Below, one piece after another: positions 35,187-44,419 of a stretch of 64,000 bases of DNA. This DNA comes from Phycisphaerae bacterium (GTDB lineage Bacteria > Planctomycetota > Phycisphaerae > UBA1845), in contig JAGFJJ010000076.1 in assembly GCA_024102815.1 (NCBI GenBank), positions 62,001 to 126,000 of the forward strand, in the 5' to 3' direction. The notes under the pieces are model-generated. The model ran no database searches. It had not been told where the DNA came from and saw only the letters and a program-made list of their open reading frames with translations. Each line of letters starts with the position of its first letter. The first letter of the stretch is position 1. A program made the position numbers and the translations under genes.

Positions 35187-35807
35187 TCAGACCTGGTCGA
35201 GCTGGAGAAACTCGATCATGTACTGGTCGTACGTCTCCTGTCCGGCGGGCGTGCTGAGTTGCAGGCCCAGTTCGTTGATGACCTTGGTGCCCATGGGGAT
35301 CCACTCCCGGAAGCAGGGCTGGCAGACGTGGTCGTGAATCCGCTGCCCCAATTCTCCCTTGAAGGGTGGTTTGGGCATCTGTCCGCTCGGCCTGCCGCAT
35401 CGCACGCATTGAAATCCTTCACGGCTCATTCCGCCCGGACCGGACTCGGCCGCCGCGGCTCCGGCCGATGCCGCCAACGCGGGTACCGGCGCCCCCCAAT
35501 CCTTCAGGAGTGACACCATGGCGTCACGCGGCATGCGATCGCCCTGCTTGTCAGCCACCGTCACGCCGCGGGTCAGCACTTCGACGGCCGGCTCGCGCTG
35601 ACCCGCCCGCTCCAGTGCCTCGCCAAGTAGCTGATACGCCTTGGACATCTCCGGCTTGAGCGCAATGACCCGTTCGAAGGACGCCGCGGCCTCCTCCGCA
35701 CGACCGGCTTCAAGAAGCGCCCGGCCGAGGCTGAAGTGCCCCAGCTCGTTCTCCGGGTCGGCTTCGGTCATCTGACGGAACTGCTGAATACGTTGGTCGT
35801 TGCTCAT
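35187..35807 (-). CDS. TPR protein fused to a YggX-like (Fe-trafficking) domain with added Cys pairs
   Basis: The 206-residue protein has two to three TPR units in residues 1-95 (NELGHFSLGRALLEAGRAEEAAASFERVIALKP, SKAYQLLGEALERAGQ) and an Ala-rich linker. The C-terminal 80 residues resemble YggX, the bacterial iron-trafficking and oxidative-damage-protection protein: PPFKGELGQRIHDHVC, WIPMGTKVINELGLQL and YDQYMIEFLQ line up with the YggX pattern PGELGKRIY...LINE...FL. Two CxxC pairs (CVRC and CQPC), absent from classical YggX, could form a metal site. Fusion assignment is from motif order only. Confidence 0.75.
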   Translation of the reverse strand: MSNDQRIQQFRQMTEADPENELGHFSLGRALLEAGRAEEAAASFERVIALKPEMSKAYQLLGEALERAGQREPAVEVLTRGVTVADKQGDRMPRDAMVSLLKDWGAPVPALAASAGAAAAESGPGGMSREGFQCVRCGRPSGQMPKPPFKGELGQRIHDHVCQPCFREWIPMGTKVINELGLQLSTPAGQETYDQYMIEFLQLDQV

Positions 35808-36013
35808 GAATGTCGAACTCCTCTTCTGCGGTGTCTGGCTGGATCATAGTGCCGATCCGGGCCAAGCGTCCAACGTCCTGGGCCCCTGCCTTGCTCCACC
35901 CTTATCAACAAGATGTCCGCTGGCGTACCAACGGCGAGGATGCTCAGTGCAAGCCATTTGATTTTGCGCCAGTTGGAACAGCGCGTCATTCGCGGGCGGA
36001 TGCCGTCAAGGAA

Positions 36014-36666
36014 TCAGAGCCACCCGATAAAGTTGCATGCCATGTGTGTGAGCACCCCGGGCAGAATGCTCCCGGTATATTGTCTCGCCAGCAGGATCCA
36101 AGCTCCACCTACCGTTGTGTACAGAAGCTGAAAGAGAACGTATCCGGTGTCCATCCCCGCGAAGTTTGGAACGTGCCATAGGCCGAAGTACGCAGCGGTG
36201 ATAAGAACGGCCCACCGAATGCGTACGCGGGAATGCGCGTATCCGGCGAAGACCGTGTCGAAGAGGCCATAAATGTAGCCGGCAAACAGCAGGTCTTGCG
36301 CAAGGGGGGATATGAGCCACATGCCGATGCGGTCTCCGCTGAAAGGCCGGGAAGTCAGGGGATACACAATGCCCGTAAGGACAACGGGTAAGAGGCAGAT
36401 GAATGCTACCTTCTTGGTTCGCCCCCCCATCGCCCCAGGGTCAGACCGCTGCGCTGCGGCGCGGAGAGACAGAGCAGCAACGGCATGACGCCGGTCAATC
36501 CATCGTACAGCGTCCAGAAGCCTTTTGCGCCGATTTGATGGTATAACCGCTGCGCAGGGACGAAGCTAAGGAGCCACCCGGGGATCGCGTGAAACGCCGC
36601 AACCAGTACGAGCCCGAGCACCGCGCTTTCCATTCTCCTTTGCACGGTACACCAAGCCTCCAGCAC
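36014..36666 (-). pseudogene. CPBP/CAAX-type intramembrane protease, frameshifted in a G7 tract
   Basis: Two overlapping frames form one gene. The 5' frame (36666 to 36406) gives membrane segments from LGLVLVAAFHAIPGWLL to LSAPQRSGLTLGRW. The 3' frame (36430 to 36014) continues GGRTKKVAFICLLPVVLTG and carries the CPBP motifs FGLWHVPN and HMACNF. The frames meet in a run of seven G on the coding strand (36422-36428); one extra G would join them. The usual EE motif at the first catalytic site is replaced by AQDLLFAG, so the protein may be inactive even if the frame is restored. The run could be a sequencing error, a true mutation or a phase-variable tract. Confidence 0.65.
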
Positions 36667-36689
36667 CCCGCCATTTCCGCAACACTGTT

Positions 36690-37880
36690 CTACGATCCCC
36701 GCAGGAAATACTCCAGCAATTCATGCCCCGGATCGATGAAAAGATCGCTCTTGCTCGCCGCGGATTCGCAAAAAGCCCGCTGCACGATGCCGTGAAAGCG
36801 CGTCCCCGCCAGGCAGAACGGCGGCGGCTCGGCCGAGTGCACCCGCGTACTCACCGGGGTCGGATGATCTGGAGCGACGAGAATCCGCCACTCCGGCTCC
36901 TGCCGCAGCCGATTGAGCACCCGTCCCACGACATGCGCGTCGACGCGTTCGATCGCCGCGACTTTCTCGCGCACGTTGCCCAGATGGCCCGCCTCGTCCG
37001 GCGCTTCCACGTGAACGACAACCACGTCGTATTTGTCCAGTGCCTCAACAGCGTAGCGACCCTTGGCGGCGTAGTCGGTGTCGAGATATCCGGTTGCTCC
37101 AGGAACATCGATGACGTCCATACCGGCCAAGCGGGCGATGCCGCGGATCAGGTCAACGGCGGCGATCAGCGCCCCGCGCAGGCCGAAACGCTCGTGGAGC
37201 GTCGGCAGCACCATCGGTCGCCCCTGCCCCCATAGCCAGATATCCGTGACCGGGTTCTCGCCCAGATCGCGCCGAACGACGTTCACATCGTGCTCGGAAA
37301 GCAGCGCCCGCGCCTGGTCCATCAGTCCGCGCAGCCATTCCGCCCCGCGGCCACGCGGAAGATATCGGTCCACGGCCTTGTCGGGAATGTCGTGCGGCGG
37401 CGTGCACTGCACGTCGATCTCCGACGCCCGCGCCGCGATCATCAGGTTGCGATACGACACCCCCACGTGGAACCGGCACCGCTCCCCACCGAGCAGCGTG
37501 TTCAAATCGGCGAGGATCCGTTCCGCCTCCTTCTGCCCGATGTGCCCGGCCGTGAAGTCCGCCATGACCCCATCGACGATGGTTACGAGGTTACAGCGAA
37601 AGACAAGTTCATCCTCGCCGACGGGGAGTCCCTGCGCCGCCGCTTCGAGCGGTGCCCGCCCGCTGTAGTACTTCGCCGGGTCGTAGCCGAAGAGTGTCAG
37701 CGTGGCGACATCACTGCCCGGCGTGTACCCCTCGGGCACGGTGACCACGCGACCCTGCCGCCCGCTGGCGGCGATCCAATCCATGTTGGGTTTGCGCGCC
37801 GCCTCCAGCGGCGTGCGGCCGTCGAGCTCGGGCACGGGCAAGTCGGCCGCGCCGTCGGGTAGAATGATGGCGTATTTCAT
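36690..37880 (-). CDS. Cofactor-independent phosphoglycerate mutase (ApgM-like)
   Basis: The 396-residue enzyme belongs to the archaeal-type branch of the alkaline-phosphatase superfamily. Metal and nucleophile motifs are visible: IILPDGAAD at the start, GYTPGSDVATLTLFGYDP with the catalytic Ser, VVVVHVEAPDEAGHLGN and VAPDHPTPVSTRVHS. These proteins interconvert 2- and 3-phosphoglycerate; some relatives are annotated as proposed homoserine kinases, so the substrate is not certain. It ends 23 bases before the CPBP pseudogene start region on the same strand. Confidence 0.9.
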   Translation of the reverse strand: MKYAIILPDGAADLPVPELDGRTPLEAARKPNMDWIAASGRQGRVVTVPEGYTPGSDVATLTLFGYDPAKYYSGRAPLEAAAQGLPVGEDELVFRCNLVTIVDGVMADFTAGHIGQKEAERILADLNTLLGGERCRFHVGVSYRNLMIAARASEIDVQCTPPHDIPDKAVDRYLPRGRGAEWLRGLMDQARALLSEHDVNVVRRDLGENPVTDIWLWGQGRPMVLPTLHERFGLRGALIAAVDLIRGIARLAGMDVIDVPGATGYLDTDYAAKGRYAVEALDKYDVVVVHVEAPDEAGHLGNVREKVAAIERVDAHVVGRVLNRLRQEPEWRILVAPDHPTPVSTRVHSAEPPPFCLAGTRFHGIVQRAFCESAASKSDLFIDPGHELLEYFLRGS

Positions 37881-37959
37881 GGGATTCGTCCCCGCTTGTT
37901 CGAATTGTGAACTCGGCGTCTTGTCTCTTCCTAACTATTGCCTATTGCCCGTTGCCTCT

Positions 37960-40272
37960 TCAACTCATCGTCACCGGATCGACATCCACCACCAGTGACT
38001 TCGCCCTTGTTCGCAGGGCCTTCGTGTTCTCCAGCGCCGCGAGCAATTCGCGAAGCTGCCCCGCGCTGAGTGTCCGCGCCAGCAGATCATACCGATACTG
38101 CCCCCGCAGCCGGCTCAACGCACACGGATTCGGGCCCAGAACGTCCGCCCGTTCGAGTTTCAGCGCCGCAATCGCCTCCCGGACCCGCTCCCCGAGCGCA
38201 GCCGCCTCGGACCGTGCCGTCTGCTCCCGTTCATGGGCGAGCACGAACCGTGCCAGACGCCGGAACGGCGGCAGCAGCGTCTTCCGGCGAACCTCCAGCT
38301 CGCTCGTCGCAAAGGCCTCAAAGTCGTGCGTCAGGGCGAAACGCAGTGCCGGCAGCTCCGGACTCGTGGTCTGCACCACCACACGCCCGCCGGTGCTCGC
38401 CCGTCCCGCTCGACCGGCCACCTGGGTGATAAGCTGGAACAGCCTCTCCCCGGCGCGAAAATCCCCGCCCGGCGCCGAGGCATCCGCGTCGATCACCCCC
38501 ACCAGGGACACTTTCGGGAAATCCAGCCCCTTGGCAATCATCTGCGTGCCCACGAGCACGTCCACCTCGTGACGCTCGAAGTCGCGCACGGCCTCTTCGT
38601 AATGCCGCCGGTGCGTCATGGTGTCACTATCCGCCCGGCGAATTCGTGCCTGCGGGAACCGCTCCGACAGCAACTGCTCGATCCGCTGCGTGCCCCGGCC
38701 GCGCTGCACCATCGCTCCACCGCAGCCGAGGTTCGGACATGTTTCGGGAATGGGAATTCGCAGCCGGCAATAATGACAAACGCACTGCCCGCTCGCGGCA
38801 TGCACGACCATGGCCATATTGCAGTTGGGGCAGGTCACCCGCGTTCCGCAGCGCTCACAGATGACCTTCGTCGCGAACCCGCGGCGGTTGAGCAGGATGA
38901 TGGCCTGCTCGCCGCGCTCCAACGTCTCCCTGAGCAGGTTTTCCAGTGCCCGCGAGAGCACCACGTCCCGGCGCAGCTCCGCCACCTCGTCGCGCATGTC
39001 CACCACATGAACCTTGGGCAGCGGAAGCTCCATCACCCGCCGCCGCAGATACACGCGCTGCCAGTCGCTGCGACGCTCGCTCAGGTAGTACGACTCCAGC
39101 GACGGCGTGGCCGATCCCAGCACGACCGGAATCCCCAGCCGGGCTGCCCGCATGATCGCCGCATCGCGGACGTGAAACCGCGGCGCCTGAAGATTCTTGA
39201 AGCTCGGCTCCTGCTCCTCGTCCACACAGATCAGGCCGAGCTTCGGACATGGGGCGAACACCGCGCTGCGCGTACCGACCACCACGTTCGTCTCGCCCGC
39301 GGCAATCCGCCGCCAGAGCCGCGAGCGCTGCCCCTCGCTGAGTCCGCTGTGATTCACCGCCACGCCAGGAAGTCGCCGCGACAGCCGCGCCACGAGCTGC
39401 GTCGTCAGGGCGATCTCCGGCACGAGCAGCATCGCCTGCCGTCCGCTCTCCATCACCGAGCGCATCGCCCGGATGTAGACCTCCGTCTTGCCCGATCCGC
39501 TCACCCCCAGCAGCAGGGTCACCTTGAACGCACCCGCGCCGATCGTCTCCCGCATGCGCCGCAGCGCCTCGACCTGCTCCTCGTTCAGTTCGAATTCGGG
39601 TTCATCGATCAGTTCGCCCGGCGAATCGCCCCCAGCGTCGGCGTCTTCTTCCGGTAACTCGCGGCGCCGCTCGATCTCCACCCAGCCCCGTCGGGCCATC
39701 TCGCGCAGCACCCCGACCGACGCCCCCGCAGCCTCGAGCAACGCATCCTGTGATATTGCCTCGCCCGCGCTTCCCAGTGCCAAAAGAATGGCACGACGCG
39801 CTTCGGTCAATCGATGCCCCTCCGCTTCGATCTTCTCCGCCGTCACGGCCGCGCGCACGTAGCGCACCGTGCGCAGCCCTCGCTCCTGCCGCACCGCCTC
39901 CGGCGTCATGGCTTTGAGCGTGATTCCCAGCGGGCAGAGATAATGGCGTGAAATTTCCCGGCCGAGCTCGATCAGCTCGGGGGTAAGAAAGCTGGCGTCG
40001 TCAATCAGCCCGTGAATGGGACGCAGCGTCGCGTCCCAGGGTCCGTGGTCAATCCGCGTGACGAACGCCGGCGTCGGCCGCCCGCGCCGCCCCAGCGGTA
40101 CCGTCACGCGCTGGCCGACGGAAAGCGAATCGGCAAGTTCCTCGGGGATGGCGAATGAATACGCCTTGCTGATCCGCAGGATCGGCGCGACCTCGGCGAC
40201 GGGTCCTGCCCGCCGCGTTCCCTCATCGCGCCAGAGAAGTTCACCGTCACCTTGTCTCTTGCTTCGGGCCAT
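37960..40272 (-). CDS. priA: Primosomal protein N' (replication restart helicase)
   Basis: The 770-residue superfamily 2 helicase reloads the replisome at stalled forks. Residues up to about 100 form the 3'-DNA-binding domain (YSFAIPEELADSLSVGQRVTVPLG). Walker A is GVSGSGKTEVYI. The Walker B box reads DEEQ (bases 39211-39222) where PriA normally has DEEH. The helicase zinc module has eight cysteines (CERCGTRVTCPNC, CVCHYC, CPNLGC). GTQMIAKGLDFPKV and ITQVAGRAGRA are intact. ATG 40272 is preferred to the TTG at 40293. Confidence 0.94.
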   Translation of the reverse strand: MARSKRQGDGELLWRDEGTRRAGPVAEVAPILRISKAYSFAIPEELADSLSVGQRVTVPLGRRGRPTPAFVTRIDHGPWDATLRPIHGLIDDASFLTPELIELGREISRHYLCPLGITLKAMTPEAVRQERGLRTVRYVRAAVTAEKIEAEGHRLTEARRAILLALGSAGEAISQDALLEAAGASVGVLREMARRGWVEIERRRELPEEDADAGGDSPGELIDEPEFELNEEQVEALRRMRETIGAGAFKVTLLLGVSGSGKTEVYIRAMRSVMESGRQAMLLVPEIALTTQLVARLSRRLPGVAVNHSGLSEGQRSRLWRRIAAGETNVVVGTRSAVFAPCPKLGLICVDEEQEPSFKNLQAPRFHVRDAAIMRAARLGIPVVLGSATPSLESYYLSERRSDWQRVYLRRRVMELPLPKVHVVDMRDEVAELRRDVVLSRALENLLRETLERGEQAIILLNRRGFATKVICERCGTRVTCPNCNMAMVVHAASGQCVCHYCRLRIPIPETCPNLGCGGAMVQRGRGTQRIEQLLSERFPQARIRRADSDTMTHRRHYEEAVRDFERHEVDVLVGTQMIAKGLDFPKVSLVGVIDADASAPGGDFRAGERLFQLITQVAGRAGRASTGGRVVVQTTSPELPALRFALTHDFEAFATSELEVRRKTLLPPFRRLARFVLAHEREQTARSEAAALGERVREAIAALKLERADVLGPNPCALSRLRGQYRYDLLARTLSAGQLRELLAALENTKALRTRAKSLVVDVDPVTMS

Positions 40273-40326
40273 GCAGACCCGAGCGTACGTCAATCGTGCC
40301 CGGACGCAATTCTGGAATGTCTTCGC

Positions 40327-40776
40327 TCAGGATCGCCCCTGTTTGGGCGGCTTGGATTCCGGCGCTTCCTGTCCCTGCCGGAATCCCGTGATCTGCGGCA
40401 GATCGTCCGGCTTCTCCGAGGCATGAACCGCGAACACCTCCACACGCACCAGCTCGTCAAAGGGAACCGTCACCACGAACGCTCCCACGCGATACCGCTC
40501 GTCCACCGGCTCGCACTCGAACACCAGATGCGACTTGCTGGGCACCTCCGCAAGATCCTTCACCTCGTAGCTGAAGCCGTCCCGGAGGTAGATCAGCGTC
40601 CGGACTTCCACCTGCGCCTCGAAGTCCTGGATGTCCTGGCGATTCTCCCATTGATCGGGATCCACGTCGGGAAACCGCCGGGCGACGCACCGCCGCCGGG
40701 CCTCGTACCTTTGGTCCTCAAAGGCCGGCCCGTGAAACCAGTCGTAATTGAACATCTTGGAGCTACCCTCAGACAT
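40327..40776 (-). CDS. Conserved-looking protein of unknown function
   Basis: The 149-residue soluble protein has no family I recognise. It begins MSEGSSKMFNYDWFHGPAFEDQRYEARRR and has a likely beta-rich centre (VRTLIYLRDGFSYEVKDL, HLVFECEPVDERYRVGAFVV) and a disordered, charged tail. A second ATG at 40755 is also possible. It ends 54 bases before priA on the same strand, so the two may be co-transcribed. It lies divergently from queG. Confidence 0.55.
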   Translation of the reverse strand: MSEGSSKMFNYDWFHGPAFEDQRYEARRRCVARRFPDVDPDQWENRQDIQDFEAQVEVRTLIYLRDGFSYEVKDLAEVPSKSHLVFECEPVDERYRVGAFVVTVPFDELVRVEVFAVHASEKPDDLPQITGFRQGQEAPESKPPKQGRS

Positions 40777-40971
40777 CTCGAGGCCACAATCAGCCGCCCC
40801 ACGGCAAGCCGGTCGCCGTCACACCGGTCACACCCGCCTCCCGCGGAGAGCGACTGCTCAATGCGTCACGGCAACCTAGCCGCGGCGGCGCGCAGCGTCA
40901 AACACGGGCGCCCGCCGCTACGCGAGCGCTTATCCATTGTCTCGACCAATCCCCCGGCTAGGATCAGCAGA

Positions 40972-41928
40972 ATGGGGCCGCAGGAATTGCGTACAACCGT
41001 TCTCCGCCTCGCCGCCCGCGCGGGATTCGACCTCTGCGGCATCGCGCCGGCCGAGCCGCACGCCCGTGGCGACTACCTCCGCGCCTGGCTGGCCGCCGGC
41101 CGCGCGGGATCGATGGACTACCTCCATCGCAATCTCGAATCCCGGCTCGACCCCCGAGAACTCCTCGACGGCGCCCGCAGCGTGATCGTTACGGCCATGA
41201 ACTACCACCAGCCGCAGGCCGCGTTCAACCCGAACGACTCAACCGACGCTCGTCCCAGGGGGCGCGTTGCCCGCTACGCCTGGGGCGAGGACTACCACCG
41301 CATCCTCAAGGATCGCCTGTTCGACTTGGTTCACTCCCTTGAACAGGCGCTGCCCTCGCCGTTCCGATTTCGCGTCTGCGTGGACACCGCGCCAATCATC
41401 GAACGCGAGCTCGCCGCCCGCGCCGGCCTGGGTTGGATCGGAAAGAACACCATGGTGCTGAGCCGCCGTCTGGGCAGCTATTTCTTCATTGGCGAAGTCC
41501 TTACCGATCTGGACATCGCCGCGGATGAGCCTGCCTCCGATCACTGCGGCGCCTGTACGGCCTGCCTCGACGCCTGCCCGACCGCTGCATTCCCCGCGCC
41601 GTATGAAATGGACGCCTCGCGCTGCATCAGCTATCTGACCATCGAGCATCGCGGCGCGATCGATGACAGCCTCGCGGCACTCACCGGCGACTGGCTCTTC
41701 GGTTGTGACGTCTGCCAGGAGGTCTGCCCGTACAACCGCGAAGCACCCGCAACGATCGACCCGCAACTCGCCGCCCGTCATCCCGCGCCGGATGTCGACC
41801 TTCAAGAAGTGCTTGCCTGGACGCCCGACGACTACCGCCGCCATCTGCGCGGCCGGGCGATGAAACGCGCCAAGCTCGACATGCTTCAGCGCAACGCCCG
41901 CATCGCCCTCGACAATTCGGGCGCATAG
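40972..41928 (+). CDS. queG: Epoxyqueuosine reductase
   Basis: The 318-residue iron-sulfur and cobalamin enzyme performs the last step of queuosine synthesis in tRNA. Visible are GLGWIGKNTMVLSRRLGSYFFIGEVLTDL, the first 4Fe-4S motif HCGACTACLDACPTAAF and the second CDVCQEVCPYN. ATG 40972 is preceded by AGGA; the long frame upstream to 40252 overlaps the gene on the other strand and has no family sequence. Length is shorter than E. coli QueG (about 380) because the C-terminal HEAT-like extension is mostly absent, which is common. Confidence 0.95.
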   Translation: MGPQELRTTVLRLAARAGFDLCGIAPAEPHARGDYLRAWLAAGRAGSMDYLHRNLESRLDPRELLDGARSVIVTAMNYHQPQAAFNPNDSTDARPRGRVARYAWGEDYHRILKDRLFDLVHSLEQALPSPFRFRVCVDTAPIIERELAARAGLGWIGKNTMVLSRRLGSYFFIGEVLTDLDIAADEPASDHCGACTACLDACPTAAFPAPYEMDASRCISYLTIEHRGAIDDSLAALTGDWLFGCDVCQEVCPYNREAPATIDPQLAARHPAPDVDLQEVLAWTPDDYRRHLRGRAMKRAKLDMLQRNARIALDNSGA

Positions 41929-41959
41929 CTCCGACAAGACGTCATTCCGGCGAACGCCT

Positions 41960-42060
41960 GCTGGTGGCCCACCGCTTCAGCGGTGGGGGCTGCTGGTGGC
42001 CCACCGCTTCAGCGGTGGGGGAGCGATCTCTTCATGGCCCACCGTTCAGGCGGTACGCTA
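41960..42060 (+). repeat. Family E palindromes, two tandem copies plus one degenerate
   Basis: CCCACCGC-TTCA-GCGGTGGG occurs at 41968-41987 and 42000-42019 within a 32-base direct repeat, and in degenerate form from about 42037. A further copy is at 46823-46842. The array sits between queG and a lipoprotein gene. Confidence 0.9.
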
Positions 42061-42135
42061 CCCCTCGACGCACCAATTGACCGGGATAATCCGCCCGCTG
42101 ATACTGAACGAGGAACACTCTGAAAGGCTCGTCAC

Positions 42136-42663
42136 ATGAAAATGCTGCGTAACTCGTTGAAAATCGCGGGCATTACTTTCTTGGCTTCTACCGCCCTCTT
42201 TGGCGCCGGATGTCTTACTGCCACCTATCCCGAAACCTACGATGCCTCGGATTTCGAGGAATTTGAGTTTCGCGTTGACTACCCGTCGCGCGTCTACTCC
42301 TCTTCGGCCTCGGAGCTAGGCTTCGAAATCACTTTCGTGTGCGAGGCGATCATTAATCATGAGTCTTCGGGTGAGTACCTCCTGCAGTTGACGCTTTGCA
42401 CAGTTGATCCACCCACGCGAACCGAGCTCCCCCAGCGCGCGATGACAATGGAGGAAGCGCAGCGCTTTCTTGAGCTTTCTCGCGAGCTAGCGATCAACCG
42501 GCATCCGTGGCCGTTCTGCGACATTCCAACGTCGATTGGACTGATTCACGAAGCGTTCTTCCGCTGGGACGAGCTTGAATTGGTGCTGATCGATTGCGAT
42601 CGGGCGCGTCTGGAGGGTGCGGACGTGGATTCGGTCGAGAGGTTCCTGAACACCCTTTTCTAG
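42136..42663 (+). CDS. Lipoprotein of unknown function
   Basis: The 175-residue protein starts at ATG 42136 with a lipoprotein signal (KIAGITFLASTALFGAGC). The mature part is acidic (DASDFEEFEFRVDYPS) with four further cysteines and no known motif. No neighbour suggests a role. It is more AT-rich than the flanking queG. Confidence 0.6.
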   Translation: MKMLRNSLKIAGITFLASTALFGAGCLTATYPETYDASDFEEFEFRVDYPSRVYSSSASELGFEITFVCEAIINHESSGEYLLQLTLCTVDPPTRTELPQRAMTMEEAQRFLELSRELAINRHPWPFCDIPTSIGLIHEAFFRWDELELVLIDCDRARLEGADVDSVERFLNTLF

Positions 42664-42714
42664 CCCCATGCGGATGCCGAATCCCCGTGAAACCTCAGGC
42701 GGTTAGGCGGGCAG

Positions 42715-42797
42715 GGTGCATCTCGATGCACAAATGGGAAAGCGTGGAATCGCTTGGCATGCGGTTCGCATGTCGGAGGGCACGCGGTTCGCATGCC
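42715..42797 (-). repeat. Composite palindromic element (families A + D)
   Basis: A family A palindrome (GTGCATC-TC-GATGCAC, 42716-42731) is followed by a family D element (42756-42797) with outer arms GGCATGC and GCATGCC and two GGTTC boxes facing each other. The same pair occurs in the opposite orientation at 54817-54885. Confidence 0.85.
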
Positions 42798-42929
42798 TTC
42801 ACCATTTCAATATTCCGGGAACTTCCTTCCGCTCCCCGCGTCCAATTCTCCGTCGATCGCAACGAACGAATGAGGTGACAACGTCTTGACCCTCGGACCG
42901 GCGTCGAGGGCCGCAGAGGAGGTACGTCC

Positions 42930-43253
42930 ATGCCATCACTGAATCGCAAACATGCCATCGTCGCCGTCGCGGCCTTCGCCACCTTGGGAGCGGGATACAT
43001 GTTGCTCGGCCGGAGTTCCTCTGAAGCTCCATCTGCAACGCCCTCGGCCCAGGATCGTCCCGTCCGCCCGACCGCGACCCCGGCCCCCGGCCCCAGGATT
43101 CGCCCCAATACGATACCGACGCCCGATCCGCCCGCGCAGCCGAGAATCCGTAATCATCACGACGATCGGCCAACTGCCACCCGACGCCGCCGCCCCAACG
43201 GCACTACGGACGTAGAGAAAACTCGCCGCAGGACACTGCCTCCAAAGGGCTGA
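42930..43253 (+). CDS. Small membrane-anchored Pro/Arg-rich protein
   Basis: The 107-residue protein has an excellent ribosome site (AGGAGGT, 6 bases before ATG 42930), which is the main reason to accept it. One membrane segment (HAIVAVAAFATLGAGYMLLG) is followed by a low-complexity Pro/Thr/Arg tail that looks disordered. No family is recognised. Confidence 0.55.
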   Translation: MPSLNRKHAIVAVAAFATLGAGYMLLGRSSSEAPSATPSAQDRPVRPTATPAPGPRIRPNTIPTPDPPAQPRIRNHHDDRPTATRRRRPNGTTDVEKTRRRTLPPKG

Positions 43254-43267
43254 CGATTCCTCGTCCG

Positions 43268-44294
43268 TCACGATCCACGGAGCTTACGCAGTGCGCCTGT
43301 CGCCGCTTTTCGAACCGCTTCCGAGTCGTCCGATGTGGCTTTGGTCAACGCCGCCGTTGCTTCGGGCGCACCGGTCTCGCCGAGCGCCTGGGCGGCGAAG
43401 GCGCGGACCCACTCGTCCTCGTCAGTGAGTGCTTTGATCAGCGCGGCGACGGCCGGTGTGCCGAGACCCGCCGGCCCCAATTTTCCTAGTGCATTTACTG
43501 CGAACCGCCGCACGCAACGGCTGTCGTCGGCGAGCGCCGCCACGAGCTTGGGCACGTCATCGATCGTGGGTGTGGGAATCGAGTCCTGCCCTTCCGGAAC
43601 GTCCATGCGACCCAGCGCTTGCGTTTTCTCCCAGCATTCCCGCAGATAACGGTCCCGTTGGGCGATGTCGCCCTGGGCAATGCGAGGGCAGAATCCAGTG
43701 TTGTTCTCGTACACCCCGCCCCCGTTCTTGTACTTCTGGAGCGGGTAGTAAGCCAGCGTCCGGTCTGCTCTCTCCGCGGCTCGCTTGCACGCGTGCGCGG
43801 CATCCTCCGACATGCACCCCAAGCTCGGATCGTATCGCGCCCGCCATGATAATGAGCAACTCGTTGATCGTAGCGCTGGTCGTAGGGTGTATGACCCGCA
43901 TCGCTATCGTGAACGGAATTACGTAGTGCGGCCGGTAATGAATGACTTGCCGGTAGTAGACCACGGCCGTCTTGGTCGCGCGATCCTCCACGACGCGCAC
44001 CCGGCTGCTGTGCAGCCGCACGAGGTTGCTCACCACTTCGGCGAGTTCCGGTTCCTGTGTTTCTTCAACCGGGCGCATGCGGATGCCTGCCAGACGAATC
44101 CGTTCACCCGATTCGAGCACGACGCAGCCGTCGGAAGTGACTTGGCGGATGTCGGCGTAAAACGTCCGAAACTGCGGCACGGGAGTTGCCGCCCGGCACC
44201 CCAACGACAGCACGATCGTCGCAGCGAGAGCCAAGCCGTGCACGAATGCGGCTCGAAGTCCTCGGCTTTTCGACATGCGAACGATCATCCCCAT
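43268..44294 (-). pseudogene. SNase-like lipoprotein with HEAT-repeat C-terminus, frameshifted
   Basis: The 5' frame (from ATG 44294, GGGAG 8 bases upstream) gives a lipoprotein signal (LALAATIVLSLGC) and a domain with VLESGERIRLAGIRM and ATINELLIIMAGA that recalls thermonuclease-like SNase folds. Near 43845 the natural continuation jumps to another frame, which gives RYDPSLGCMSEDAAHACKRAAERA, then a linker and about three HEAT-type repeats (RRFAVNALGKLGPAG, VRAFAAQALGETGAPEA, VRKAATGALRKL), ending at 43268. A single-base indel between MAGA and RYDPS explains it. Whether this is a real mutation or an assembly error cannot be told here. Confidence 0.6.
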
Positions 44295-44419
44295 CGGACT
44301 GACTCCCGCCCCGGGCCCTTAAAGCCCGTGCGAGCAATTGACCACTCTTCTATTCTGCTTCGTGCCTTCGTGCCTCCGTCCCTTCTTGCCTACTTCTTCC
44401 CGTTGCCTATTGCCTCTCT

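Noticed and set aside
41960-42060. CRISPR repeats or attachment site
   Set aside because: The two 32-base copies are adjacent, strongly palindromic and recur singly at 46823; they fit a REP-like family better.
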